Assembly: GCA_903823545.1 (NCBI GenBank)
Contig: CAIJTL010001686.1
Location: 1 to 8,757, forward strand
DNA from: an uncultured Planctomycetaceae bacterium
GTDB taxonomy: Bacteria > Planctomycetota > Planctomycetia > Planctomycetales > Planctomycetaceae
Length of the DNA: 8,757 nucleotides
Direction of reading: 5' to 3'
Shown: in pieces, positions 1-6,377 of the stretch
Numbering within the stretch: the first letter of the stretch is position 1
Layout of the letters: each line of letters opens with the position of its first letter
Notes under the pieces: generated by a model
The model's database searches: none
What the model was told of the DNA's origin: nothing
Seen by the model: only the letters and a program-made list of their open reading frames with translations
Translations under genes and position numbers: made by a program

Positions 1-860
1 GAGTTGTAATCCACGTCGTAAGTTCGGCCGTCGGTGTGCAAGTAATTAACGAGTGTGTTCGGTCGAAACACCGTCGTGAATCCTTCGTGATGGACTCGAC
101 CGTCACACCATTCGGTGTGGCCACTGTTGTCGTTAGTGTTTGGGCCGACTCTGAACTGCGCTCCCGAGGCGAGCGGTGCCAGTGCGGCTGGCGATGCCAG
201 CGGAGTCGCACCTGGGTCGGCGGTGTTGCGGAAGTACGAAGTGAAGGCTTTGACCTCAGAAGCAGCCAACGTGGTGCTGAGTCCGTCTCGAATGCTGGCG
301 GTGTTTGTTCCACTATTCATCCAGAAAACACCGTCACTCCCCTGACCTGTCGCAGGATCCCAAACTAACCAAGTCCCCATGTTAAAGCCGTAGGTCGTAG
401 GCCGGGAGAACGCATTGCCCGCAGCATCGACTCGCATGATGTCGTTCGCATCAGAAGGGCAAAAGTATGTGGGAATCTTCATGGTCGGTATTCCGGTCGC
501 TAATTGCTGATCCCACGCGATCATTAAATTCACCTTTTTGAAAGCGTTGTCACCTTCAAGCTGCGGCAGGATGCGGCCATGAATTGACCACGAGCCATTG
601 TTTCCGGAAAACGTCGTTCCGGCTCGGATGGTCCCACTGGGCGGGAAGAATTTGAAACTGTCCGAATAATTGTGAAGCGCAAGCCCTATTTGTTTGAGAT
701 TATTCTTGCACTGTGATCGCCTCGCGGCCTCACGAGCAGACTGAACCGCCGGCAGCAACAATGCAATCAAGATGGCAATGATTGCGATGACAACCAACAG
801 CTCAATCAACGTAAATCCGCTTCGGCTGCTCCGCAGTTCTAGTGGAGGGGGGGGAGGCAT
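1..860 (-). CDS. DUF1559 family protein with type IV prepilin-type N-terminal signal (C-terminus outside window)
   Basis: No stop codon is reached before the window edge, so this is a partial gene with 286 codons visible. The N-terminus is a short leader, [15 protein letters not shown], then [20 protein letters not shown]. This is a prepilin cleavage and methylation signal: the predicted cut is Gly15|Phe16, with Glu20 at mature position 5, followed by a hydrophobic helix. The next segment, [20 protein letters not shown], is the hallmark of the planctomycete DUF1559 (SBP_bac_10) family. Near the visible end [18 protein letters not shown] matches the conserved late motif of the family. Such proteins are expected to be exported and processed by a prepilin peptidase and may form pseudopilus-like or surface structures; their real function is unknown. 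I chose ATG at 860 because it precedes the leader directly, with AAGG about 10 nt upstream. Codons 3-5 lie in a run of eight C. The missing C-terminus is probably a few tens of residues. Confidence 0.94.
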   Translation of the reverse strand, partial: MPPPPPLELRSSRSGFTLIELLVVIAIIAILIALLLPAVQSAREAARRSQCKNNLKQIGLALHNYSDSFKFFPPSGTIRAGTTFSGNNGSWSIHGRILPQLEGDNAFKKVNLMIAWDQQLATGIPTMKIPTYFCPSDANDIMRVDAAGNAFSRPTTYGFNMGTWLVWDPATGQGSDGVFWMNSGTNTASIRDGLSTTLAASEVKAFTSYFRNTADPGATPLASPAALAPLASGAQFRVGPNTNDNSGHTEWCDGRVHHEGFTTVFRPNTLVNYLHTDGRTYDVDYN

Positions 861-1100
861 CGCAGGAAACCTTCGCTTTCGCCATGTCGTTGTGGGAAGG
901 ACTTCAATTCATCCCTCACAAAATACAGGACACTCTCGCGAAAGCACCTCAAGGTTGAGGCGATTCTTTCATCGCTCAAGTCGAAAAAGGTGCCAGCCAG
1001 CAAATCGCTTGAGCGACACGTAAGACGGGCACTTTTGCCCGTCGTTCTTACTGCGACTCGACGGGCAAGAGTCGCCGTCCTACGGATTAAGCGACGGTGG
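861..1100. other. Intergenic region between the polymerase 3' end and the DUF1559 5' end
   Basis: No coding sequence is supported. Both flanking genes are on the minus strand, so this stretch holds the 3' end of the polymerase transcript and the upstream region of the DUF1559 gene. It contains the palindromic repeat pair at 1020-1083 and a small dyad at 947-960 (CCTCAA, two bases, TTGAGG). I found no convincing sigma70 promoter for the DUF1559 gene. Confidence 0.6.
1020..1083. repeat. Pair of inverted 24-nt palindromic units (REP/BIME-like)
   Basis: The unit at 1020-1043 (plus) and the one at 1060-1083 (read on minus) match at 20 of 24 positions and face each other across 16 nt. Each is itself a dyad: 1024-1031 GACGGGCA pairs with 1036-1043 TGCCCGTC around a 4-nt loop, and the second copy has the same form with mismatches. 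An alternative stem is GCGACTC 1053-1059 with GAGTCGC 1069-1075. Short outer arms TCGCTTGA (1005-1012) and TTAAGCGA (1087-1094) extend the symmetry. This organisation resembles REP/BIME elements. It lies 18 bp beyond the polymerase stop codon, so it may also end or stabilise that transcript, but neither strand shows the T-run of a classical terminator. No RAYT transposase gene is in the window. Confidence 0.65.
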
Positions 1101-2444
1101 CTAGCCCTCAAGGTTCTCTGTCGCATTTTGCGAATTGAGCAGCGCGGCCATTTGGTCGAGAAGCTGATGCGACGAGAGCTTGGACGAGCTGGTTTGTGAG
1201 GCGGCCTTTTTTGAACCGGCATTCGAGATATCTGGAATATGGTTGAACGCGATTCGATCCGGTGTTGGGGCCTGTTTGGGATCAAGCGGCTGAGTGCCGT
1301 GCATCTCGGCGAATTGAACCACTTGCAGACCGAAGCGTTCCTTGAGTTCGTCCATTGCCGTCGAGAGCGCATTCAGCTTGCGGTCCTCGTCGAACAGAGG
1401 TTGGGCGACGTTATTGCTTGAAACCAAGTTGCTGAGCGTCACGCCCACTTTGAGCGGTGTATCCGACGGCTTTTCTTTCCAGAGTTTGTACGCGGCTCGA
1501 ACGAGCGTCGTCGTGTCTTGGCAATGGCTTAACTCTCGCTGGACTTGCCAACTTTCCCGATCAAGGTAGTCGATTCTTAGGGAGATAGTTCCGGCCCAGT
1601 AGTCGATGCGTCGCAATCGCATCGCGGCTTTGTCGAGTAATCGCAGCATGACCGCTTTGGCATCCATGTCATTTCGCATTTGCGGTGGCAGGACGTTCGA
1701 ATGGCCGACTGAGCGACGTTTTGTAGGCGGATCAACAACGTCTTCGCCACGCAGACGCCTCCACCAAACTTCACCGAGTAGTTTGCTTCCCCAGACCTTC
1801 GCGAGCTGTTGCGGAGTTTGCTCACAAAACTGTGGGGTTGTCTTAATACCAGCCTTCAGGAGCCGTTGCTCCATACGAGACCCGATACCGGAAAATGCTC
1901 GTAGAGGTAATGATAACAATCGCTGAGGTAACTCTTCCTGCAAGATCACAGTCAGCCCATTTGGCTTGTGCCAATCGGCCGCTAATTTGGCCAGCAAGCG
2001 ATTCGGTGCCAGCCCGATCGAACAGCATAGGAATTCGCCGATGTCGCGCCTGATCGTTTCTTTGATGAGTTTCGCCATTCGAACGGCGTCATCGACTGTG
2101 CGTTCGTTATCCCAAAGTCGGCATTCCATCTCATCAATCGACAGCACCGTCGAAACGGGAATGCAAGATTCAACGGCCTCCACGATCCGATGATGCGTTT
2201 CGACATACAGCCTCGGTCGGGCCTCAACGATCTTCAAGCCTCGACACATTTTCTTGGCGTCGCTTACGCGCGTGCCGGTCTTGATGCCGAACTTCTTCGC
2301 TTCGTAACTGGCGGCGATGCAACAAGTCGTATCTGCGACAACCGGCACCACAGCGATCGGACGGTCTCGCAACTCCGGTCGCAACTGTTGCTCGACCGAA
2401 GCAAAATAGGAATTCATATCCAGCAAGAGCGTGCGAAGAGTCAT
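1101..2444 (-). CDS. Y-family translesion DNA polymerase (DinB/UmuC-type)
   Basis: Error-prone polymerase expected to extend primers across damaged template bases. Numbered from the ATG at 2444 (447 aa), the N-terminus MTLRTLLLDMNSYFASVEQQ holds the first metal-binding aspartate, Asp9. VLSIDEME holds the catalytic pair Asp104-Glu105. CSIGLAPNRLLAKLAADWHKP (about residues 141-161) is the conserved palm/fingers motif, and AFSGIGSRMEQRLLKAGI (about 183-200) is the HhH thumb motif. RSVGHSNVLPPQ opens the little-finger domain. AQPLFDE near residue 347 may be a beta-clamp binding motif. The last about 50 residues are Ser/Asn-rich and probably disordered. An in-frame ATG at 2486 would add 14 residues, but the 2444 start gives Asp9 and Asp104/Glu105, in line with DinB (Asp8, 103/104), and lies outside the repeat element. 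The Shine-Dalgarno is weak. The gene is the only repair gene here, with no ImuA/ImuB partners. The exact subfamily is uncertain. Confidence 0.93.
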   Translation of the reverse strand: MTLRTLLLDMNSYFASVEQQLRPELRDRPIAVVPVVADTTCCIAASYEAKKFGIKTGTRVSDAKKMCRGLKIVEARPRLYVETHHRIVEAVESCIPVSTVLSIDEMECRLWDNERTVDDAVRMAKLIKETIRRDIGEFLCCSIGLAPNRLLAKLAADWHKPNGLTVILQEELPQRLLSLPLRAFSGIGSRMEQRLLKAGIKTTPQFCEQTPQQLAKVWGSKLLGEVWWRRLRGEDVVDPPTKRRSVGHSNVLPPQMRNDMDAKAVMLRLLDKAAMRLRRIDYWAGTISLRIDYLDRESWQVQRELSHCQDTTTLVRAAYKLWKEKPSDTPLKVGVTLSNLVSSNNVAQPLFDEDRKLNALSTAMDELKERFGLQVVQFAEMHGTQPLDPKQAPTPDRIAFNHIPDISNAGSKKAASQTSSSKLSSHQLLDQMAALLNSQNATENLEG

Positions 2445-2466
2445 GTTGAGAAAAACTCTCGACCCA

Positions 2467-2608
2467 TAGAGCCAGCCCAAGAACAATTTTGTGCTTTGAA
2501 TGCATAAGCCGGAACGCGCTAGCGTCCGGTTCGGAGTTCGCTCGTGCTTCCGAACCGGATGCTAGTGCGTTCCGGCTGATTGTTGATTTTATTCTTGGAC
2601 AGGCTCTA
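2467..2608. mobile_element. MITE-like inverted-repeat element flanked by TA
   Basis: A non-coding 142-bp element is built of two nested inverted repeats. The outer arms 2467-2486 and 2589-2608 match at 17 of 20 positions when one is reverse-complemented, both starting TAGAGCC and containing CCAAGAA. The inner arms 2507-2535 and 2549-2577 match at 27 of 29, around a 13-nt loop. Both inner mismatches become G-U pairs in plus-strand RNA. The outer ends can be read as TA|GAGCC...GGCTC|TA, so TA may be a target duplication as made by IS630/Tc1-mariner elements; because TA is also part of the palindrome this is not proven. No transposase is encoded, so it would have to be moved in trans. The inner hairpin might act as a terminator for the upstream regulator gene. 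Confidence 0.6.
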
Positions 2609-2637
2609 CGTGGAATCGTCCTGTCGGCAGCCAGCCA

Positions 2638-4032
2638 TCAGACCAGACTGAGCTGGTGCTCGAATTCGATGCCGTAACGCTTCATCTTTTTGTAAAGCGT
2701 GGTTCGGTTGATACCGAGCATATCGGCGGTTCCTTGTCGGTTCCAACCGTTAGACTCGAGTGCTTCAAGAATGAGTTGCTTCTCAGGAGCAACCATCGCC
2801 GTCTTCAGAGAGTTTCCGAGACGACCGGCCGGAACCGAGAATTGTGGCTCATTCTGACGCAGGCTTTCCGGTAAATCGCTGGCCGAAATGATGTTTCCTT
2901 TGCTGAGCACAACCGCTCGCTCGACGACGTTAACAAGTTCTCGAACGTTGCCGGGCCAGCGATATCGTTGCAGTAATTGAACTGCCGAATCATCAAAGCC
3001 GCGAATTTGCTTCCCGTTCATTTCGCAGAATTGTGCGAGGTAATGTTCGGCCAGCAGCGGAATGTCGGTGATGCGATCACGAAGCGGCGGCTGCGTGAGA
3101 GTAATCACGTTGATGCGGTAGAAGAGGTCTTGCCGGAACTCACCGCGTGCCGCTTTCTCCGCCAAGTCTTCGTTCGTCGCCAGAATGACGCGAACGTCGA
3201 CTTTGTGCGTCTTGTTTCCGCCCACAGGCTCGAACTCTCGGTCTTGAAGAACCCGCAGCAGCTTCACCTGCAACGACGGCGATGCAGTTCCGATTTCGTC
3301 CAGGAAGATTGTTCCGCCATCCGCAAGCAGGAACTTGCCGACCTTGTCGTGATTCGCTCCAGTGAAGGCTCCGGCAACGTGACCGAAAAGTTCGCTTTCA
3401 AGCAACGTATCGGGAAGCGCACCGCAGGCGACTTCGACAAACGGCTTTCCCGCACGAGTACTGAGTTGATGAATCGATCGGGCCGTCATTGTCTTTCCGG
3501 TGCCGCTTTCTCCAAGCACAAGCACTGTCGTTCTCGTGTCGGCGACACTCTCCATGAGGTCGTACATTTTCTGCATCTTGTAGTCGCGACCGATCAGCGA
3601 TCCGGCACCGAATTTTTGATCGAGCTGCTTTTTCAGTGTTTTGTTTTCCTCAACCAACTTGCGTTGGCCGAGTGCTTTCTGGATGGCAAAGCTGAGTTCG
3701 TCGTCAATCACGGGCTTCGTGAGATAATCAAAGGCCCCCATCCGAATCGCTTCGACGGCGCTTTCGATCGTGCCGTAGCCGGTAATCAGAATGACTGCCG
3801 TGTCGGGACAATGTTCCGTGGCCCATTCGAGTAACTGAAAGCCGTCTCGGTCACCGAGATTCACATCGCACAAGACGACTTCAAACGGGAATTCGCCCAT
3901 TCGTTCCATCGCATCTTTGCAAGACGTTGCCGTCTCGGTTCGATGTCCGAGGCTGCGGAGATAATCCGCCATTGCTTCGAGGATGTGCTTGTCATCGTCA
4001 ACAACTAGTAACGAACCGTGATTTGATTTCAT
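2638..4032 (-). CDS. NtrC/AtoC-family sigma54-dependent response regulator
   Basis: Three-domain transcription activator, 464 aa from the ATG at 4032. The receiver (about residues 6-120) has acidic-pocket Asp12/Asp13, phospho-acceptor Asp56 (VVLCDVNLG), Thr83 and Lys105. The AAA+ domain (about 145-380) has Walker A GESGTGKT (173-180), the sigma54-contacting GAFTGA loop intact (220-225), and Walker B GGTIFLDE with Asp244-Glu245. A Fis-type helix-turn-helix (about 417-455) includes [20 protein letters not shown]. When phosphorylated it should oligomerise, bind upstream sites and drive open-complex formation by sigma54 RNA polymerase. The reading frame continues 37 codons upstream, but that part is not receiver-like and the receiver begins directly after MKSNHG, so I chose 4032; its ribosome-binding site is poor. 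No sensor kinase lies in the window, so signal and targets are unknown. The repeat element at 2467-2608 separates it from the polymerase gene. Confidence 0.95.
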   Translation of the reverse strand: MKSNHGSLLVVDDDKHILEAMADYLRSLGHRTETATSCKDAMERMGEFPFEVVLCDVNLGDRDGFQLLEWATEHCPDTAVILITGYGTIESAVEAIRMGAFDYLTKPVIDDELSFAIQKALGQRKLVEENKTLKKQLDQKFGAGSLIGRDYKMQKMYDLMESVADTRTTVLVLGESGTGKTMTARSIHQLSTRAGKPFVEVACGALPDTLLESELFGHVAGAFTGANHDKVGKFLLADGGTIFLDEIGTASPSLQVKLLRVLQDREFEPVGGNKTHKVDVRVILATNEDLAEKAARGEFRQDLFYRINVITLTQPPLRDRITDIPLLAEHYLAQFCEMNGKQIRGFDDSAVQLLQRYRWPGNVRELVNVVERAVVLSKGNIISASDLPESLRQNEPQFSVPAGRLGNSLKTAMVAPEKQLILEALESNGWNRQGTADMLGINRTTLYKKMKRYGIEFEHQLSLV

Positions 4033-4848
4033 TGGTGCGGATTCTCTGCGTGGTCTCGTCGCAGTGCGGGAGACGGTCTGTGAGGGAAACGGCCTTTGAG
4101 AAAGTGACGGACAACAACTTCGTCGAACAGTTTTTGAAACCATTCGAGTTGGGCAGAACCGTTTGAATGAACGGTTCGACCGAACTTCTGCGAAGTAAGT
4201 GTTCTTCGACTTGTCTCAACTTGATGAACGTTGTTCCGGGAACGGCGTTCGGAAGGGGCGCTCGCCGTTTCCCAAAACTGTCCGCACGACGGATATCCGC
4301 AGTGCCGACAGGTGGGGAGATGTCATTCGGCCGTAATCTCCATTCACACGACCGTCGTCCGGCGGGCATCCGCGCCAGCCGAACGAAGAGGGCTCACTTC
4401 GGCATGATGCCGAGAGAACACACTCAACATAGGTCATAGTTTCGCAGCGGCAACAAAATCTGCATTGTTGAGGCGACAACGAAACATTTTCCGGAGAATG
4501 ACACAAGGGAGGTTGTATTTCGGCTCCCAGAGTCCAAAGGCTGTCTGCTTCTGGCAACAACTTGTAATGACCTTCAGACGTCTATCGCTGATGGGCTGGC
4601 ATACAATTGGTCGGGGGCACCACATTCACGCTGTTTGCAACATTTCCAGGAACTTAAGTGCCAGCCGCTAAGGGAAGAATTATCTGATTTACTTGGGCGT
4701 AAGCAGTCCGCGAGCGATCGTAGTTGTACCTCAAAAGCTCGAAACACTCGTTAGCACAATCGCTTGACGTGACTTCTTGACTCGGTAGGATGCCCTTGCG
4801 TAGTGAGACTGCGTCTCAGGACAGGCTAAACCTACCGGTAGAGCGACC
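4033..4848. other. 816-bp gene-free region with clustered hairpins
   Basis: Several open frames up to about 115 codons exist on both strands, but none has recognisable motifs, a good ribosome-binding site or a neighbour to explain it. The left half contains several perfect or G-U-completed dyads: 4157-4176 (AACCGTT/AACGGTT), 4184-4196 (ACTTC/GAAGT), 4225-4251 (up to 13 pairs counting four T-G wobbles in plus-strand RNA, tight centre), and 4399-4413 (TCGGCA/TGCCGA). ACGACGG 4286-4292 could pair at long range with CCGTCGT 4352-4358. A separate 8-bp inverted repeat joins 4594-4601 and 4659-4666. The left part would be the leader of the regulator gene if transcribed on the minus strand, and the right end holds the bfd promoter candidate. 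A structured non-coding RNA is possible but unproven. Confidence 0.4.
4764..4791 (+). promoter_or_regulatory. Candidate sigma70-type promoter for bfd
   Basis: TTGACG (4764-4769, 5 of 6 to the -35 consensus) and TAGGAT (4786-4791, 4 of 6 to the -10 consensus) are separated by 16 bp. Transcription would start near 4798, giving a leader of about 50 nt before the bfd ATG at 4849. The leader contains the hairpin TGAGAC/GTCTCA (4804-4818) and the 10-bp palindrome CTACCGGTAG (4832-4841). CGGTAGG at 4783-4789, overlapping the -10 box, is the inverse of CCTACCG at 4831-4837, so a pair of operator half-sites is possible. No Fur-box-like sequence is evident. Confidence 0.35.
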
Positions 4849-5076
4849 ATGCAACACCTTTCCGCAAGCGAAGATGTCGTTGTTTGTAGCTGCCTTGGAA
4901 TCACCAAGGGAGAAATCCGATCGGCAGTCGCCGTGGCTGACGACCCGTCTCTTCGCGCCGTGATGCGACTCACATGCGCGGGGACCGGCTGCACGGCGTG
5001 CCACCGAATAATCCGACAAATCGTTTCGGATCAGTGTCCTGCGCCCGCATCTTCGCCAACTTGCGTCAGTAGGTAG
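4849..5076 (+). CDS. bfd: Bacterioferritin-associated ferredoxin-like [2Fe-2S] protein (Bfd)
   Basis: Small 75-aa protein of the Fer2_BFD type. VVVCSCLGITKGEIRSAV carries Cys13-x-Cys15, and LTCAGTGCTACHRIIRQI carries Cys48-x2-Cys51, together the four [2Fe-2S] ligands; Cys43 is an extra cysteine. The helical spacing between the pairs and the length (E. coli Bfd is 64 aa) fit the family. In known systems Bfd docks on bacterioferritin and passes electrons through the heme to reduce stored Fe(III) for release. The neighbour is indeed bfr, convergent, and the two genes overlap by 46 bp, so the last 15 codons of bfd are read antisense to the end of bfr. The N-terminus is about 9 residues longer than in E. 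coli, and the two residues around the first cysteine pair are Val and Ser rather than Tyr and Leu. The Shine-Dalgarno is weak (GGTAGAG about 5 nt before ATG). Other BFD-domain roles are possible, but the pairing with bfr favours this one. Confidence 0.86.
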   Translation: MQHLSASEDVVVCSCLGITKGEIRSAVAVADDPSLRAVMRLTCAGTGCTACHRIIRQIVSDQCPAPASSPTCVSR

Positions 5077-5519
5077 TTCTGAAGGCCGAGGCGTTGAATC
5101 AAATCGAGTTGAGTTTCGAGCCAATCCACGTGCTCTTCAGATTCGACCAGGATTTTCTCCAAAAGGTCGCGACTTCCAGCGTCATTCACAGAAACGCAGA
5201 GTGCGATCGCGTCGTTATAGGCTTGAACCCCCTTTGACTCGAGCGTTAAGTCATACTGGAACTGCTCGGTCACATCCGTGCCGACGCGAATGACGTCATA
5301 GCGAGCGATTTCTGGGACACCCTCCAAGAAGAGAATCCGGTCAATGAGCATTTCTGCGTGCTTCATCTCACCGATTGACTCTGACAAATGCTTCGCACCC
5401 AAGCGGTTCAGGCCCCAGTTTTTGCACATCTTCGCTTGTACGAAATACTGATTGATCGCGGTCAACTCGATCGTCAAGCCTGCGTTTAAGGCATCGATAA
5501 CCTTCTGATTTCCTTGCAT
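5031..5519 (-). CDS. bfr: Bacterioferritin (heme-binding iron-storage protein)
   Basis: Cytosolic 24-mer iron store that oxidises Fe(II) and deposits a ferric core; 162 aa against 158 in E. coli, with which it aligns without gaps over the core. The opening MQGNQKVIDALNAGLTIELT, then INQYF, NWGL, ILFLEG and DWLETQLDLIQRLGLQNYL are typical. Heme ligand Met52 is present (SIGEMKHAE). Ferroxidase ligands Glu18, Glu51, His54, Glu94 and His130 are present, and Tyr25 and Trp133 are kept. The sixth ligand position, 127, is Ser: the family motif is Glu-x-x-His and here the segment reads VESEEHVDW, with glutamates at 126, 128 and 129. A good ribosome-binding site, GAAGGGA, sits 4 nt before the ATG at 5519 and fixes the start. 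The 3' end overlaps bfd by 46 bp on the other strand, suggesting joint or antisense-coupled control. A dyad TAGAA/TTCTA at 5576-5592 lies upstream. Confidence 0.97.
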   Translation of the reverse strand: MQGNQKVIDALNAGLTIELTAINQYFVQAKMCKNWGLNRLGAKHLSESIGEMKHAEMLIDRILFLEGVPEIARYDVIRVGTDVTEQFQYDLTLESKGVQAYNDAIALCVSVNDAGSRDLLEKILVESEEHVDWLETQLDLIQRLGLQNYLLTQVGEDAGAGH

Positions 5520-5720
5520 GATATCCCTTCAAAAATCGCCCTTGGTAATGTGCCACACGTCGAAATAGGTGTGCGTAGAACCGCGAATTCTAGCTGTCCG
5601 CAAGCAGCGGTCCATCAAGCCTCTACGTGTTCACCCAAAGTTTGTCGGAATTGACATGGCGTCACAGCAAGAGAGCGAGTCTCAATTCGCTACGAACCCG
5701 TTGACCTAAGCGACGCGGCG

Positions 5721-6239
5721 TCAGGCATCGTCGGGATCGAGAGCGGCGATGTAGGGCAAGTGACGGTAGTCGTCGTTGTAATCCAGCCCATAGCCGACGA
5801 CAAAACGGTCTGGGATCTGAAAGCAGTAGTAGTCAGGCTGGATATCAACCTTTGACTTTCCCACCTTCCACAGGAGAACTGCAGAGCGAACACGTCGCGG
5901 TTCGTATGCTTGAACCGTCGATATGAGGGCGGAAAGAGTTGCCCCGGTATCAAAAATGTCATCAATTAACACGACTGAGCGACCACGGATATTGGGCAGC
6001 AGGGAGTCATTAATCCGCAATTCAAGCGGGGAGGTTGTCGCTCCACGATAGCTCGAAGCCTGAATCAAGCCAATTCGATGACGCAGGTCGATCGACCGAA
6101 CCAAATCCGCTAAAAAAATGATACTCCCTGTCAAGACCCCCAGAACAGTTACATCTTCGTCGCGGAACTCGGTTGCAATCTGCTTTCCCAGTAACGTCAC
6201 CGCTTGTCGGATTTCCGGCTCCGCAATCAAAGTTTCCAT
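5721..6239 (-). CDS. hpt: Hypoxanthine phosphoribosyltransferase
   Basis: Purine-salvage enzyme that joins hypoxanthine (and usually guanine) to PRPP to make IMP or GMP in the cytosol; 172 aa from the ATG at 6239. LTGSIIFLADLVR (about residues 36-48) is the first PRPP loop. ASSYRG (61-66) is the flexible catalytic loop. VVLIDDIFDTGATLSAL (89-105) is the PRPP-binding signature with the acidic pair and DTG. LLWK with Lys125, then FVVGYGLDYNDDYRHLPYI (146-164), form the purine pocket. An in-frame ATG at 6254 would add MEVFA; I prefer 6239 because METLIAEPEI matches the usual family start and GGAAG lies 8 nt upstream, while at 6254 the AGGA abuts the ATG. A perfect TTGACA lies on the minus strand at 6309-6304, but its only -10-like partner is 14 bp away. 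It is divergent from the Rdx-like gene with no metabolic link seen. Confidence 0.95.
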   Translation of the reverse strand: METLIAEPEIRQAVTLLGKQIATEFRDEDVTVLGVLTGSIIFLADLVRSIDLRHRIGLIQASSYRGATTSPLELRINDSLLPNIRGRSVVLIDDIFDTGATLSALISTVQAYEPRRVRSAVLLWKVGKSKVDIQPDYYCFQIPDRFVVGYGLDYNDDYRHLPYIAALDPDDA

Positions 6240-6377
6240 CGCAAAAACTTCCATTCCTGGGTGATTGAGTTCAATGTTTCTGAAATTTACAGTCGGCGAT
6301 TGCTGTCAAACAGAGACGACGTTCGGTGAAGATGACTACAGACTGGTCGTTGACCAATCGTTGAGAGGCCATAACTC

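Noticed and set aside
980..995. Sigma54-like site upstream of the DUF1559 gene (TGGCAC then TCGA)
   Set aside because: The -12 half lacks the conserved GC at the right spacing, and TGGCAC alone is at chance frequency here.
839..1372. Open frame of 177 codons on the minus strand
   Set aside because: It overlaps the polymerase C-terminus in another frame and the start of the DUF1559 gene, and its sequence is an arginine/serine-rich shadow without family motifs.
2977..3834. Long open frame (285 codons) on the plus strand
   Set aside because: It is wholly antisense to the response regulator, has no recognisable motif or ribosome-binding site, and its composition follows from the codon use of the true gene.
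4033..4143. N-terminal extension of the response regulator
   Set aside because: The 37 extra residues ([10 protein letters not shown]...) do not resemble any receiver domain, and the receiver starts right after the ATG at 4032.
4157..4196. tRNA-like look of a GGTTCGAC segment among hairpins
   Set aside because: No acceptor stem, anticodon arm or correct spacing can be assembled around it.
4216..4625. Two overlapping minus-strand frames, of about 115 and 63 codons
   Set aside because: Neither shows a domain, signal peptide, membrane segment or ribosome-binding site, and both cross hairpin-rich DNA.
4648..4663. Sigma54-like site on the minus strand (TGGCAC then TTCCT)
   Set aside because: The -24 half is perfect, but the -13 base is C instead of G. 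It lies about 600 nt from the next gene, and its TGGCAC belongs to an 8-bp inverted repeat. About four TGGCAC are expected by chance in the two strands of this window.
6284..6309. Promoter for hpt (TTGACA plus TAAATT, minus strand)
   Set aside because: The -35 box is perfect, but the spacing to the only -10-like sequence is 14 bp, shorter than the normal 16-18, so it is mentioned only in the gene entry.
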